A stretch of DNA of 64,000 bases, from assembly GCA_030490835.1 (NCBI GenBank), contig CM059972.1:89637137-89701136 (forward strand). Direction: 5' to 3'. This stretch comes from Annona cherimola. Taxonomy: Eukaryota; Streptophyta; Magnoliopsida; Magnoliales; Annonaceae. Under the pieces are notes generated by a model. The model was not told where the DNA came from. It was given only the letters and a program-made list of their open reading frames with translations, and did no database searches. Shown one piece after another: positions 1 through 9,774 of this stretch (position 1 is its first letter; each line of letters starts with the position of its first letter). Made by a program: the position numbers and the translations under genes.

Positions 1-328
1 AACCTTGGCACAACAAAGTGTGGAGCAACACCCGAATGAGCACATGAGTGGTTTCTTCCCCAACACCCAGCCGCACATAGGGGAGGATATCATGCCGAGA
101 TCCAAGGGACAGTGGAAAAGAAAGGCAAGGAATATGGCAATGGAAGAGAATATGGTGTGTCACAAAGGGATGTCCTAAAAGGATGGAAAGTTAATGGTCA
201 ACAATAAGAGAAGTTTCAATGGTGAGCAGATAGAGATGACCCACACTCAGAAGCGAATGAAGTGCAATGAGACAGGTGGTATTGAGGAGGAGGAGGCTGA
301 GGGGAATCCTCAGCCCCACCTCAGCTAA
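1..328 (+). pseudogene. LINE ORF1 (gag-like) C-terminal tail, broken
   Basis: One frame reads a basic stretch of the kind SKGQWKRKARN followed by a low-complexity acidic and basic tail, interrupted by stops. This resembles the C-terminal tail of plant LINE ORF1, the nucleic-acid-binding protein that packages element RNA. The zinc knuckle expected further upstream lies outside the window. The call rests mainly on position directly before the endonuclease. Confidence 0.5.
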
Positions 329-329
329 G

Positions 330-1240
330 ATGGCCATTATAGCCTGGAATTGCCATGGGCTTGGGAACCCACACGCAATTCGTTCCCTTCTTGACCTTGT
401 CAAGAAACAAGATCTCATTCTAATCTTCCTCAGTGAAACGAAAAGGTCAGCTAAAGGGATGGAGGGGATTAGATACAAGTTGAAATTTGATTGTTGTTTT
501 GCAGTGGATTCTGTGGCTAGGAGTGGCGGGCTGGTGCTCTTTTGGAACAATGCTTTACCAGCATCCATCAATAGCTTCTCCAATCACCATATTGATGCGG
601 ATTTCTCGGGATGGCGGTTTACTGGCTTCTATGGTCATCCTGAATCCCACTGTCGATCCCAGAGTTGACAAACTTTAAATCGTTTCAGTACCGGGGCTGG
701 AAATTCATGGCTTGTGCTGGGGGACTTCAATGAGGTTACAGGACCTACTGAATATCTCAATCAGAGGAACCGATCTCAAACTCAAATGGACATGTTTTGT
801 AATGTTTTGGACAGCTGCAATTTACTGGATCTTGGGTTTGAAGGATCAACCATGACGTGGAGGAAAAATCTCACGGGACTGCATCGTGTTGAAGCAAGGT
901 TGGACAGGGGTTTATCTACGCCCGATTGGTTAGCTCTCTTCCCATTTGCAAAGGTACTCCATCTCTCTACGCCCACTTCGGATCATTGTCCTATCATGTT
1001 GATTTTGGACTCAAGGAAAGATGGAAGGAAACCTCCCAAGGAATTCAGATACGAGCTTTTCTGGGCAAAAGACATCGAGGCGCATCGCGTTGTTAGGCTT
1101 GCATGGTATGCGCAACCTCGTGTGGACCTTCCAACAACTGACCGTCTAGGATGGAAGATCAGGTCTTGCTGCAAGGATCTATCTAGGTAGAACTGCAAGA
1201 AAAGGGGCAATTTAAGGACTGCAATTGACCATAAACAAAG
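330..1240 (+). pseudogene. LINE APE-type endonuclease domain, frameshifted
   Basis: The frame from 330 begins MAIIAWNCHGLGNP, the N-terminal Asn motif of AP-endonuclease-like domains. It continues with an SETK glutamate motif. After a frameshift around 655-700 it resumes with GDFNE (catalytic Asp), then the TSDHCPI motif carrying the conserved Asp-His near 978-1,000. This domain nicks target DNA for target-primed reverse transcription. The region ends at about 1,240, where LINE sequence is replaced by LTR sequence. Expected linker sequence towards the reverse transcriptase is absent. Confidence 0.9.
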
Positions 1241-1244
1241 TGTC

Positions 1245-2713
1245 ATAGGAGTGGGAAAGTAAATTACAAATTGCGATTAGACCCAACCCATGCTCTGGCC
1301 CGACCCGGCTCGATGGAGGTTCGGTTATAAAGAGGAGCCCGCGAGTTAGGGTTTCATCTTTCATTTGAGCCCGACTCCGTTTCCCTCTCTTCTCTTCCTG
1401 TCCTCTGCTTCTTCTTTTCTTTTCCTCCTATTCAGTACAATCCAACTATGGATTTCTTCAAGAAATCTCTACCAACTGCCTTGAAGGTCATTGATTCCAG
1501 TCAAGGAAGCTCCGAATTTCTGCAATCCAAGCCTAGGGCCGCTGTTTTTTGGGAAAATCACGATTAAGGTAAGTAGATGCTACCCTTTCTTGATTGAATG
1601 ATGAAATATCGTATTAAACATGATATGAAACTGGAGGGAATACATGACACCCAACAAATTCATGGTTTGGGGCGTAGTGTTCGTAACAGTTAAGGTAAGT
1701 AAGGATTGAGGAGAATTTGCCGTGAATGAGTGAATTTATGAAGTAGAGGACTCGTTAGCAGCTTTTGTATTCTTAAAATGTGATGTTAGTTGATTCGGTT
1801 CAAACGAGGGTACGAATTAGAGATTTTCTCTTTCTCTGCCTACCATGTGTTTGTTAAAATGCTCGTGTGTCAGTTTTATACATTGAATTGAAAGTAAACC
1901 CTGTTGATTTGTATGTGTGGTTCGTGACATGTATTCTTGTATGTTATGTATGATGTGTTATTTAAAACGATGGGTTGTAAAAGGGTTGTTCATGGCCCCT
2001 GATTGACATGAGGAGAGGGTTGTTCATGGCCCTTGATTGACATGAGTAGAGGATTGTACGTGTCCTTTTATTTATACGTGGTTATATGCATATGATCTTG
2101 GGAGTGGGTATCAGACCCATATATTTTATTTTGATCATGACATGCGCATCCAAAATTTTGCTTATTCCACTTTGTGCTAACCATTATCTACTTACTGAGT
2201 CTATTTAGACTCACATGATTTGTTATTTTTTTTTCTTTAGATCCCAAGTCAGGTGGCGAACCTCAAGATGGGGCAAGTGGAAGACCAAATCTTGGAAACC
2301 ATTAGAACATCTATAATTAAAGTTATTTGAATGTTATGCTCTTTTGACATTAGCATTATGTAGACAGTTATGGAGCTAGATTTGACCTTGATAAACATAT
2401 TGTATTCAGTATTTCGAATTGGATTACGATTTATGTGGACGCATGTAGTTATGATCATTCGGTTTGCTTGTTGTATATGGATAAGTTTGAACTATTTCCT
2501 TCCATATGAATGCCCTTATCATATGAAGATACAAATATATAACTATAGAGTTGAATGTCACATATTGAAATGAATTTGAATTGCTTATGCATAACAGGTT
2601 GTGTATTACATACCACTCCCTATATATTACGGGGAGATGCTGCCGAAATTTTTATAGGTCATATGGTACCCTTTTGACTAGTTATTATGAATATTTAGAA
2701 ATGGGGCGTTACA
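1245..2713 (+). repeat. 5'-truncated solo LTR, gypsy-like (family Z, copy 1)
   Basis: This stretch is not LINE. It is homologous over most of its length to the reverse complement of 60,885-62,631. It has a candidate LTR promoter with a TATA motif at 1,326-1,330, followed by a CT-rich leader. It ends in GGGGCGTTACA at 2,703-2,713, a typical gypsy LTR terminus. Compared with copy 2, about 350 bp are missing at the 5' end, so no flanking target duplication can be matched. Truncation and loss of the LINE linker at the same point suggest one deletion spanning the junction. Confidence 0.75.
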
Positions 2714-4258
2714 TACGTTGATCAAGTCTCTTGAATATGATGAAGTCGTCAAAGTCGTGAAGGCGATGAGTCCGACAAAAGCTCCTAGACCAGATGGGTT
2801 GTCTACTGGTTTCTTCCAACAACATTGGAAAACGGTGGGGCAGGATATATTCGTGTGGTGCAAAACTTTTTTGGAAGAGCCCGACCCTGCACTTCAACGC
2901 AAAAAAGTTCAGGAATTCAACTCCACCACCCTCGTCTTAATTCCAAAACTGGTGGGAGCTCAATCCTTGTCTCATTTCTGTCCTATCAGCCTATGTAATG
3001 TTGTTTACAAGATTTTGGCTAAGGTCCTGGCTAACAGGATTAAAGGGTGCCTCCACAATGTTATCAGCAAACAACAAAGTGCTTTTGTTCCGGGCCGGCT
3101 CATCAACGAAGTCATCCATCCTCTTCGCCGTCGAAAGGGGGGCAAAAAGTACGAGATGACTATAAAACTGGACATGTCTAAGGGTTATGACAGAATCGAG
3201 TGGCCTTATCTTCAACAAATTATGGAAGCAATGAACTTCAGTCCGACCTGGATTAATTGGATCATGTCTTGTGTTACTACGGTGAGGTACAGGGTAAATG
3301 TCAACGGTTTCAAAACAAGGTACTTCCAACCTAAGAGGGGCTTAAGGCAAGGGGACCCACTATCCCCTTATCTTTTTATTTTGTGCGCTGAAGGTCTTTC
3401 CGCCTTAATTGCAAATGCGGCAGCTTAGGGGAGAATCCAAGGAATAAAGTTAAACCCTTCTGGCCCGTTCCTCACACATCTTCTCTTTGCGGATGATGCT
3501 CTTATTTTCATTTGGGCTTCGAGTCAACAGGTCAGGAATTTTTTGGATATTCTCCAATAATACTCAAATGTGTCTGGTCAGGTTGTTAATGTGGATAAAA
3601 CATCGGTTTTCTTCAATGCCAATACAGGGCATAACTTGCGGTCGGATATTACTCAACTGTTGGGTTCTTCAGGCCAATACTTTAATCATTATTTGGGGCT
3701 GCCCGCTTGGCTTGGAAGATCTAAGAAGGGTATGTTTAAAGGACTAAAGGAGTTTGTTTGGAAGAAAATTCAAGGATGGAAAGACAAATTTCTTTCTTGG
3801 GGGGGGGGAAGAGGTGCTAATTAAAGTTGTGGTTCAAGCCATCCCGACCTACACGATGAGTATTTTTTTATTGCTAAAATCTTTTTGCAAAGATATCGAT
3901 GGTATGTTGAGTAGGTTCTGGTGGGGCAAACATGGAAATAAGCGAAAGATGAGCTGGGTTGTCTGGAAAGATATGTGTAAGCCAAAGTTCATGGGCGGGC
4001 TAGGTTTCCGGGATTTACATGCATTCAATCTAGCCCTTTTAGCAAAGCAAGTGTGGTGACTTCTCAATCCTAATGACTCTCTGTGCTACCATGTTCTCAA
4101 GGAAAAATACTTCCCGCACGGTGACATATGGCAATGTTGGCCAAGAGCCTCTGATTCCTTCACGTGGAGGAGTATGCTGAAGGCAAGAGACATCATCCGT
4201 GAGGGTTGTAAATGGAGAATCGACAACGGGAAGAAGGTTTTTTTCTTCAAGGATGCTT
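2714..4258 (+). pseudogene. LINE reverse transcriptase, broken by stops and frameshifts
   Basis: The frame from 2,718 reads a typical RVT_1 N-terminus (SPTKAPRPDGLSTGFFQQHW), then FCPISLCNVVYKILAKVLANR, the QSAFVPGR motif, KLDMSKGYDRIEW with the first catalytic Asp, and RGLRQGDPLSPYLF. A stop at 3,426 interrupts it. The next frame holds LLFADDALIF (3,487-3,516), the metal-binding FADD motif. The thumb and post-RT region LGLPAWLGRSKK and [20 protein letters not shown] follows. A run of nine G at about 3,800 coincides with a frame change. The protein would copy LINE RNA into DNA at the nicked target. Confidence 0.93.
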
Positions 4259-4891
4259 AGATCGATCCTATGCCCACTATGGTGGGCCCTCTCGTTTTCG
4301 GTCCCGGACAATGTCAGGGTGAGCTATTTCATTGATGAAGGTCAACAGTCGTGGAATAAGGACCGTGTTGTCGCAGCGGTGGGGGAGGAGGGATGACAAA
4401 AAATCAATCTTATGCACCTTCCCCATAATGATCAGGAGGACTGTTTGTACTTGCAACATGAACCCAATGACATCTATTCTGTAAAGTCAGCCTACAGGAC
4501 TTTTTGTCGGGCAGCGGACCTCTCCAACTCTGGTGTTTTCAAGGTTATCTGGAGGACTAAGCTGCCGTCCAAGGTGCTCATCTTCGGGTGGAGGCTGTTT
4601 ATGGATGTCCTTCCAACCATGCATAATCTGTCGCTTAGGGGCATCTTGGTAGATGTTTTGTGTCTTTCTTGCAGGAAGGAGACCGAGAACGTCAACCATC
4701 TTTTCACAGGATGCTCACATACTAGGGGGATCTGCAGAAGAGTTGCCGGGTCGTCCACACTTTGGGTCACGGTACAAGATATTTTGAAAATCCTAGCTCT
4801 CAAACATGAATTTGATGATCTAGCTTTATTCATTCTGTACTGTTGGCGGGTGTGGTATATGCAAAACATGCTTAGGACGGAGGGCGTTTAG
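4259..4891 (+). pseudogene. LINE zf-RVT (zinc-binding) region, broken
   Basis: The frame 4,412-4,891 reads SVKSAYRTFC, then IWRTKLPSKVLIFGWRLFMDVLPTMHNL, then CLSCRKETENVNHLFTGCSHTR. This is the zf-RVT domain that follows the reverse transcriptase in plant L1 elements, with its Cys-x2-Cys and His/Cys positions visible. The lead-in (4,259-4,411) is damaged by stops. Stops also separate it from the RNase H domain. Confidence 0.88.
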
Positions 4892-4931
4892 CCCGTTTTC
4901 TCCAATATCATGGTCTGGTGTTGGAATTTCC

Positions 4932-5414
4932 TTGACCAACACAATGGGGCAAAGTTCCTCACCCAGGATGGTATTTTGGACGGGCCACTGGTGGACTAAG
5001 CCACCCGAGGGGGCTTTCAAGATTAATGTTGATGCTCGCAAACATGGTGATCACCTACCTATGGGTTTTGCTGCGGTCATCTGTGATTCAAGGAGTTTCT
5101 TCATTGCAGCAAAGGGATGGAAGAGGACGAGTTCGTTGGATCCGATCATTATGGAAGCAACAACTTTTCTTCTCGGGGTCAGATGGGCTCTTCAACTGAA
5201 GCTACATCGGGTTCTTTTCGAAACGGACTCTCTTCTTCTTTACAAGTATTTGTTGATGGATAATCACATGCTCTCACCTGTTGGGCTTATTGTTGAGGAG
5301 ATTAAATCACTTTTATCTTCCGCATCTCATATGTCGATCCACCATGTGCTGAGGAAGGGTAACGACGTCGCTCACTCGTTGGCAGATTTTATATCCGTTT
5401 CTCTTGTGGATTAG
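4932..5414 (+). pseudogene. LINE plant-type RNase H-like (RVT_3) domain
   Basis: A 160-residue open frame reads FKINVDARKHG (first Asp), IMEATTFLLGVRWAL (Glu), VLFETDSLLLYKYL (Asp) and GNDVAHSLADF (His/Asp). These are the catalytic positions of the RNase H-like domain found at the C-terminus of many plant LINEs. The domain itself is intact and ends at a stop at 5,412-5,414. The call is pseudogene because the upstream polyprotein frame is broken. It would remove the RNA strand from the cDNA hybrid. Confidence 0.9.
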
Positions 5415-5580
5415 TTGGTCTAGTGGGGCAACCCCTCAACCCATTATTTGGAATATTTGTACAGACAATTTTTTAGCAATACATTACTCGGATATCTTTA
5501 TCCCCCCTTCCTCCAACATGGTTAGGGAGTTGGGATAGAGTGTTTCATTTTCATCAAAAAAATAAATAAAAATAAAACAA
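5415..5580 (+). other. LINE 3' UTR and A-rich tail
   Basis: After the RNase H stop there is a short 3' UTR with a TTTCATC motif followed by an A-rich tail broken by T (about 5,555-5,580). This fits the 3' end used for target-primed reverse transcription. No clear target duplication can be paired, because the 5' end is not in the window. Confidence 0.7.
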
Positions 5581-6680
5581 GAGCAACTAGTCTCCTTTTA
5601 AAAAAATAAAATGTTAATATTTAATAGATTAATGGGGTTCAAATTAATTAAGTACAGTTAGATGACCTTATTTAAATTGAATGATCATGATTTAATAGAC
5701 TTCAAAATTTATGATGAATATGAAATATGATTCTTGTCATATAATTAGTTGTAAAGCTGGTTGGACTTGGTTCGCCTAGTTAGCTTTTAAAAAAATCCAA
5801 AAAATATAACCGCTTAGTCATCCCACCTAAATCAATCATTCCATTTCATTTTGCCCAAAAATTATGGATGGTTGACTTGAAGCATGCATCAAAAGAAATT
5901 ATAGATGGTTTTGTTTCATCTTTGTTCATTAATTTTTTAAATTAACTTATTGGAATTTGTGCCTTTGGTTTGCTTTGAATACATTTAATAAGATTAAACT
6001 ATTTAAAGCATACATGTGGCCACCAAAGGATATTAAGATAGGCAAAAGTTTGAATCCTATTATAATATGCAAACATTATATATATATGTGTTATTTTAAA
6101 GTAAGTTAAGCTACAAAAAAATGAAGTTTAACCATGAGCGTTATATTTTTAATTTAATGAAACGTTTCAGGCCATTTGCTCATGAATTTTAAATAATTAT
6201 TAATGGACTAAAATGTATGCAGAAAAGTAAAATAAAAGCCAAGAGAATTTTTAATTTATTTTATTAGAATAAATTGCAAGACTTTGGAAGGTATTAAATA
6301 ATTAAGTGTAAATTATTTAATATAGGCAAGTGGTTATGAATAAATGATATATGACAATGTTTTTATACAATTTTTTAAAATAAAGAGTTGCATACTTGGA
6401 TATACTTGGATATTATATACGATGAGGTAATTAATATTGACTTCCTCTTATAAAGCAAGAAAAGAGGTAATTAATAAATAAATAGCGATAAGTTAATGTG
6501 CTATTACTGAATAGAACAATGGAAAAGTGTATTAATTAATCTTAAATTAATTAATTGTAATTAAATTATCATAAATTGCAATTAATTGCTGAATATTAAA
6601 TAATCTTAAATTAACTAATCATAAATTAATTGTTGGGAGAAAATACTATTATGGATTATTAATATATACCATAGCATTAA
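5581..6680. other. AT-rich intergenic DNA, no gene seen
   Basis: Strongly AT-rich sequence with many short TTAATTA-type runs and a TA-dinucleotide stretch near 6,075-6,090. No frame, repeat pair or RNA gene can be supported. Confidence 0.6.
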
Positions 6681-7970
6681 TATGGAAGGGATAATTTCTA
6701 AAAATAATATATATGTATTACATATGCTAAAAATACGCAAGTCCTTCGAAGCTTCTGACCCTACTTTCATTTTTGCTTTCCCGCCAAATCCACAGCGCGC
6801 ACTCTGCTCTCCTGCCTCTAGCCACCACCCCGGCCCCCATTCCCGCTCTCCATTTTTGCCCCCCGCCCTCTCTATCTGTCACTGGCACCTAAAATCCTCC
6901 CGCCCGCCCGATTCTTTTTCCTCCCTCTCCCGCTCGCATTTCGTGCTCAAGACTTACCCTAGCTTGTGTCCCCATTTCGATTTTCTTCACCATATGACCA
7001 TCTCAATATCTTCTTCGCTAGCTGTTGATGGCGCCACTCTCGCTGCCCTGCACTGCATCATCCTTCCGCTTCTCCATGTCTTGACAGACACCACACAGAA
7101 GCCATTAGTTACCGGATCGCACAACCGCCGATGTTCTGCACTCTATACTTCTCTTTCTTCATCTTCGTACGCCCCAACAATGCGTCTTCAGCTTTCTTCG
7201 GAGGTATGGAATGACATGAATCCCATTGCCAAGGCTTCATTTTTCCCATTTGTTTTAGTGGTTTTCTCTGTTTTGCTGCTTTAGGTTTTACTTGATTTTG
7301 TTGATTCGAGCATGTGAAGATCAATGCTCAAAAGCGCATTTGATGGAAAAAATTGAGTTTCCAGTATGAGTGCATACTTTTCTCTATTTTTGGGGAAAAT
7401 CGGCATGAAGAGTGGAGGGAAAAATGGATGTAGATTTTTCTTTGATGGGAAGAATGGATGTAGATTTGGTGCCCAGCTATGAAGATGTGAAGAATGCAAT
7501 GAAGGAAAAGGTGTGATTATCATTTAGTCTGGAATTTAGTTATTTCATACAATCTCTTGTGGATTTGAGTGTTGACAACATACATTTCTACATTTTATAG
7601 AGGATTATGTTGCAAAAATGAACCAACACGGGAAGAATGTCCTCTTATTTATCATTTGGATGTGGCTATAACGTACCCAAACATAATTTTGACAAACAGG
7701 CTCCAAGTATGGGCTTTTAGATAAGTAGTCTGTAGTCTGTACACAATGGATTTCTTGTGAATTTCTTTTTGTTTCTTATGGAAGACGTCTCTACAGAAAT
7801 TGTTGGAACTAAACCGTGTGAAATGTTGCAGCTGTTGGAACCATAGTTTTTTTCTACATGAAGAATTTGATATTCTAGATATTTAGTTTTTCTTTTAAGG
7901 TTTCACGTTTGATAGTAGTTATTGATTGAAATTTTGTTGTTGTTTGATATGGTGGTAAGGTGACATTGGT
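6681..7970 (+). other. Possible gene 5' region (CT-rich leader), no convincing CDS
   Basis: Base composition changes at about 6,770 to a C/T-rich stretch that resembles a plant 5' UTR or first exon. A 200-codon open frame at 6,682-7,284 exists, but its N-terminal part translates to a low-complexity Pro/Ser/His-rich peptide with no recognised domain. It may be the remnant of the leader of a gene whose later pieces lie at 7,978-8,405. I do not call a protein here. Confidence 0.35.
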
Positions 7971-7977
7971 CCAACAG

Positions 7978-8038
7978 GTCATTTCATAGATGAACTTTAC
8001 GTTCTTGACCCGACGAATGATAAATTCAAATGGCACAG
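7978..8038 (+). pseudogene. Possible kelch-repeat exon fragment
   Basis: A 61-bp stretch between an AG acceptor-like site (7,976-7,977) and a GT donor-like site (8,039) reads GHFIDELYVLDPTNDKFKWH. The DELYVLDP..KFKW pattern resembles one blade of a kelch repeat (N-D-hydrophobic-Y-V-L-D...W). It is very short, stands alone and has no continuing exon nearby, so it is a weak call. Confidence 0.3.
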
Positions 8039-8229
8039 GTCAAACAAAAGAAAAATGTTCCCCTTCAGAATTTCTTGGTTGGTTATTATTTCCCTTCAAT
8101 AATATCCTTCTAGTTTCTTCTAATTCTGCACTTAATATTATGCCTTGACTCAGGTTTGCACCAAAGCCGGATAACTTTTCCCACTAATTTTTGCCAATTC
8201 AATTTGACATCTTGTTCATTTATTTTACT

Positions 8230-8405
8230 ATGCCCTTTTCTCAAGTAGCAATTAAGATTTCATATATTTTGTTTCAGGCTCTTGTATATGGGCTCAATGT
8301 CTATGCCATGATCTGGTTTGATTGGACAGCAGTGGGTTCTTTTTGTACCTCTTCTCCATGTTGTTCGCATTGCTCTATTTCACCTACTTTGGCGTATGGA
8401 ATGAT
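8230..8405 (+). pseudogene. PDR-type ABCG transporter fragment, frameshifted
   Basis: The plus strand reads QVAIKISYILFQALVYGLNV, then YAMIWFDWTAV. After a one-base frame change at about 8,335 it continues FFLYLFSMLFALLYFTYFGV. This matches the conserved C-terminal transmembrane region of full-size plant PDR/ABCG transporters, which export hydrophobic compounds across the plasma membrane. Only about 55 residues remain and no nucleotide-binding domain is nearby. A hAT element is inserted 25 bp downstream. Confidence 0.72.
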
Positions 8406-8429
8406 GGCTATCAGGCTACTAGTTATAAG

Positions 8430-9766
8430 CAGTGTTATAAGAACCGGTCCAATTTCCGGTTCAACACGCCCGGTTCGGTTCATTTATATAAAATCGTCCG
8501 AACCGGCGAACCGGGGGTCAATAGGAATATGCGGTCGAACCGAATTCGACCGGTTGGACGATTTTATATAAAAAAATAAAAAACGAACGAATTTACTTAT
8601 GCCACAACCCGCTTCCCACTCGCCCTCTGCGTCCGCAGCGCACACGTACCAAGAGTTGCATCGTAGAACGACCCTCGCAGCGGTAGGGAATGAGTGGCGA
8701 TGTGCAACTTTGTGGCAAATATTTGTCGAATTGAATGCCCGCTTGTCTTTTTTACACCACTTTCTTACTTTACCTCGCTTTTCTTGTCTCACTTCGCATG
8801 TTAAAAATAATTTTTTATTTCAAAAATGTAATAATTATTATTTTTATTTTCTATATAATTTTTCCTTCAACTTTTTCTATTACTAACATATAATAACATT
8901 TTTTCTGGATATCCGGTGGAGTGCACTTGGATAATTGGGGGTTCAAGATGTGCTTGCGTTAGAAGAGAATGAAAAATGAAAGATTAGAATTAAAAAGTTA
9001 ACACCCAGCTATCTTACTTTTTTTTTTAAAAAAAAATTTATCTGTATGTTTTAATCATTTCACATATCTTTACAATCTATACCTAGTGTATAACCCATTT
9101 TTTAAATGTTTTTGGTCTTCTTTTTATAAAATTGTTAATTTAATTATTTTTAGTTTATATACCAAGTTTTCCTATTTTTGGAGATATATACATATGATTT
9201 TGAAATATGGGGGTATTTTAATCATTTTAACTCTTCGAAATGACTAAAAATGCTAAAATGTCATTGTGATTAAACATTAAAAAATGTGTCTTCAAAAATA
9301 GTAAAATTTAATTTATACATTAAATATACCTAGATAAAATTTTTTGCTAGGTATGTTTATAACAATTCATCAAGGTATCGAGATAAACAGGAAGAATTTA
9401 AGAACCAATAATCGAACAACAGTGGTCATGATTTATTATAAGTTTAAGTCTTTCAGGTTAGTTAATGTAGTTAATTTTTCTAACATTCATGCTTAAAGAT
9501 TTTTTAAAACTTGCTATCAATTTTTTCCTGCATATTTTGTACTTATATTGTGGTTCTTAAAATCTAACTTATATATTTAGGATTTATGAAAATATAAATT
9601 TATTAATATATTTATTTAAAATTTAATTTTTTTTAATATTTATGATATCATAAATATGTCATGTTGATGTCACCGGTTCGAACTGGTTTGATTAACCAGT
9701 CGAATTGGTTTGAACCAGACCAGTTTTTTTACCGGTTCAATCACTGGTTCGGTTTTGACAACATTG
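8430..9766. mobile_element. Non-autonomous hAT element, 1.34 kb, with perfect 8-bp TSD
   Basis: The ends form inverted repeats: CAGTGTTATAAGAACCGG at the left and, read on the other strand, CAATGTTGTCAAAACCG at the right. Identical 8-bp GTTATAAG copies flank it at 8,422-8,429 and 9,767-9,774. An 8-bp target duplication plus CA(G/A)TG ends indicates the hAT superfamily. Subterminal regions are dense in CCGGTT/AACCGG motifs, probably transposase-binding repeats. The interior shows no transposase, so it needs one in trans. Confidence 0.92.
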
Positions 9767-9774
9767 GTTATAAG

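Larger units (their letters stand above)
1..5580 (+). mobile_element. Decayed L1-type LINE (non-LTR retrotransposon), 5' end outside window
   Basis: In order, the plus strand shows an ORF1 tail, an APE-type endonuclease, a reverse transcriptase with a FADD motif, a zf-RVT region, a plant RNase H-like domain and an A-rich 3' tail near 5,555-5,580. This is the usual plant L1 architecture. Frameshifts and stops break it into many short frames. About 0.5 kb of the linker between endonuclease and reverse transcriptase is missing, and a partial LTR (1,245-2,713) sits at that place. The 5' end and the target duplication cannot be seen because the window starts inside ORF1. The element is dead. Confidence 0.93.

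Noticed and set aside
6682..7284. 200-codon open frame
   Set aside because: Low-complexity Pro/Ser/His-rich start, no domain, begins in AT-rich DNA; more likely a CT-rich leader.
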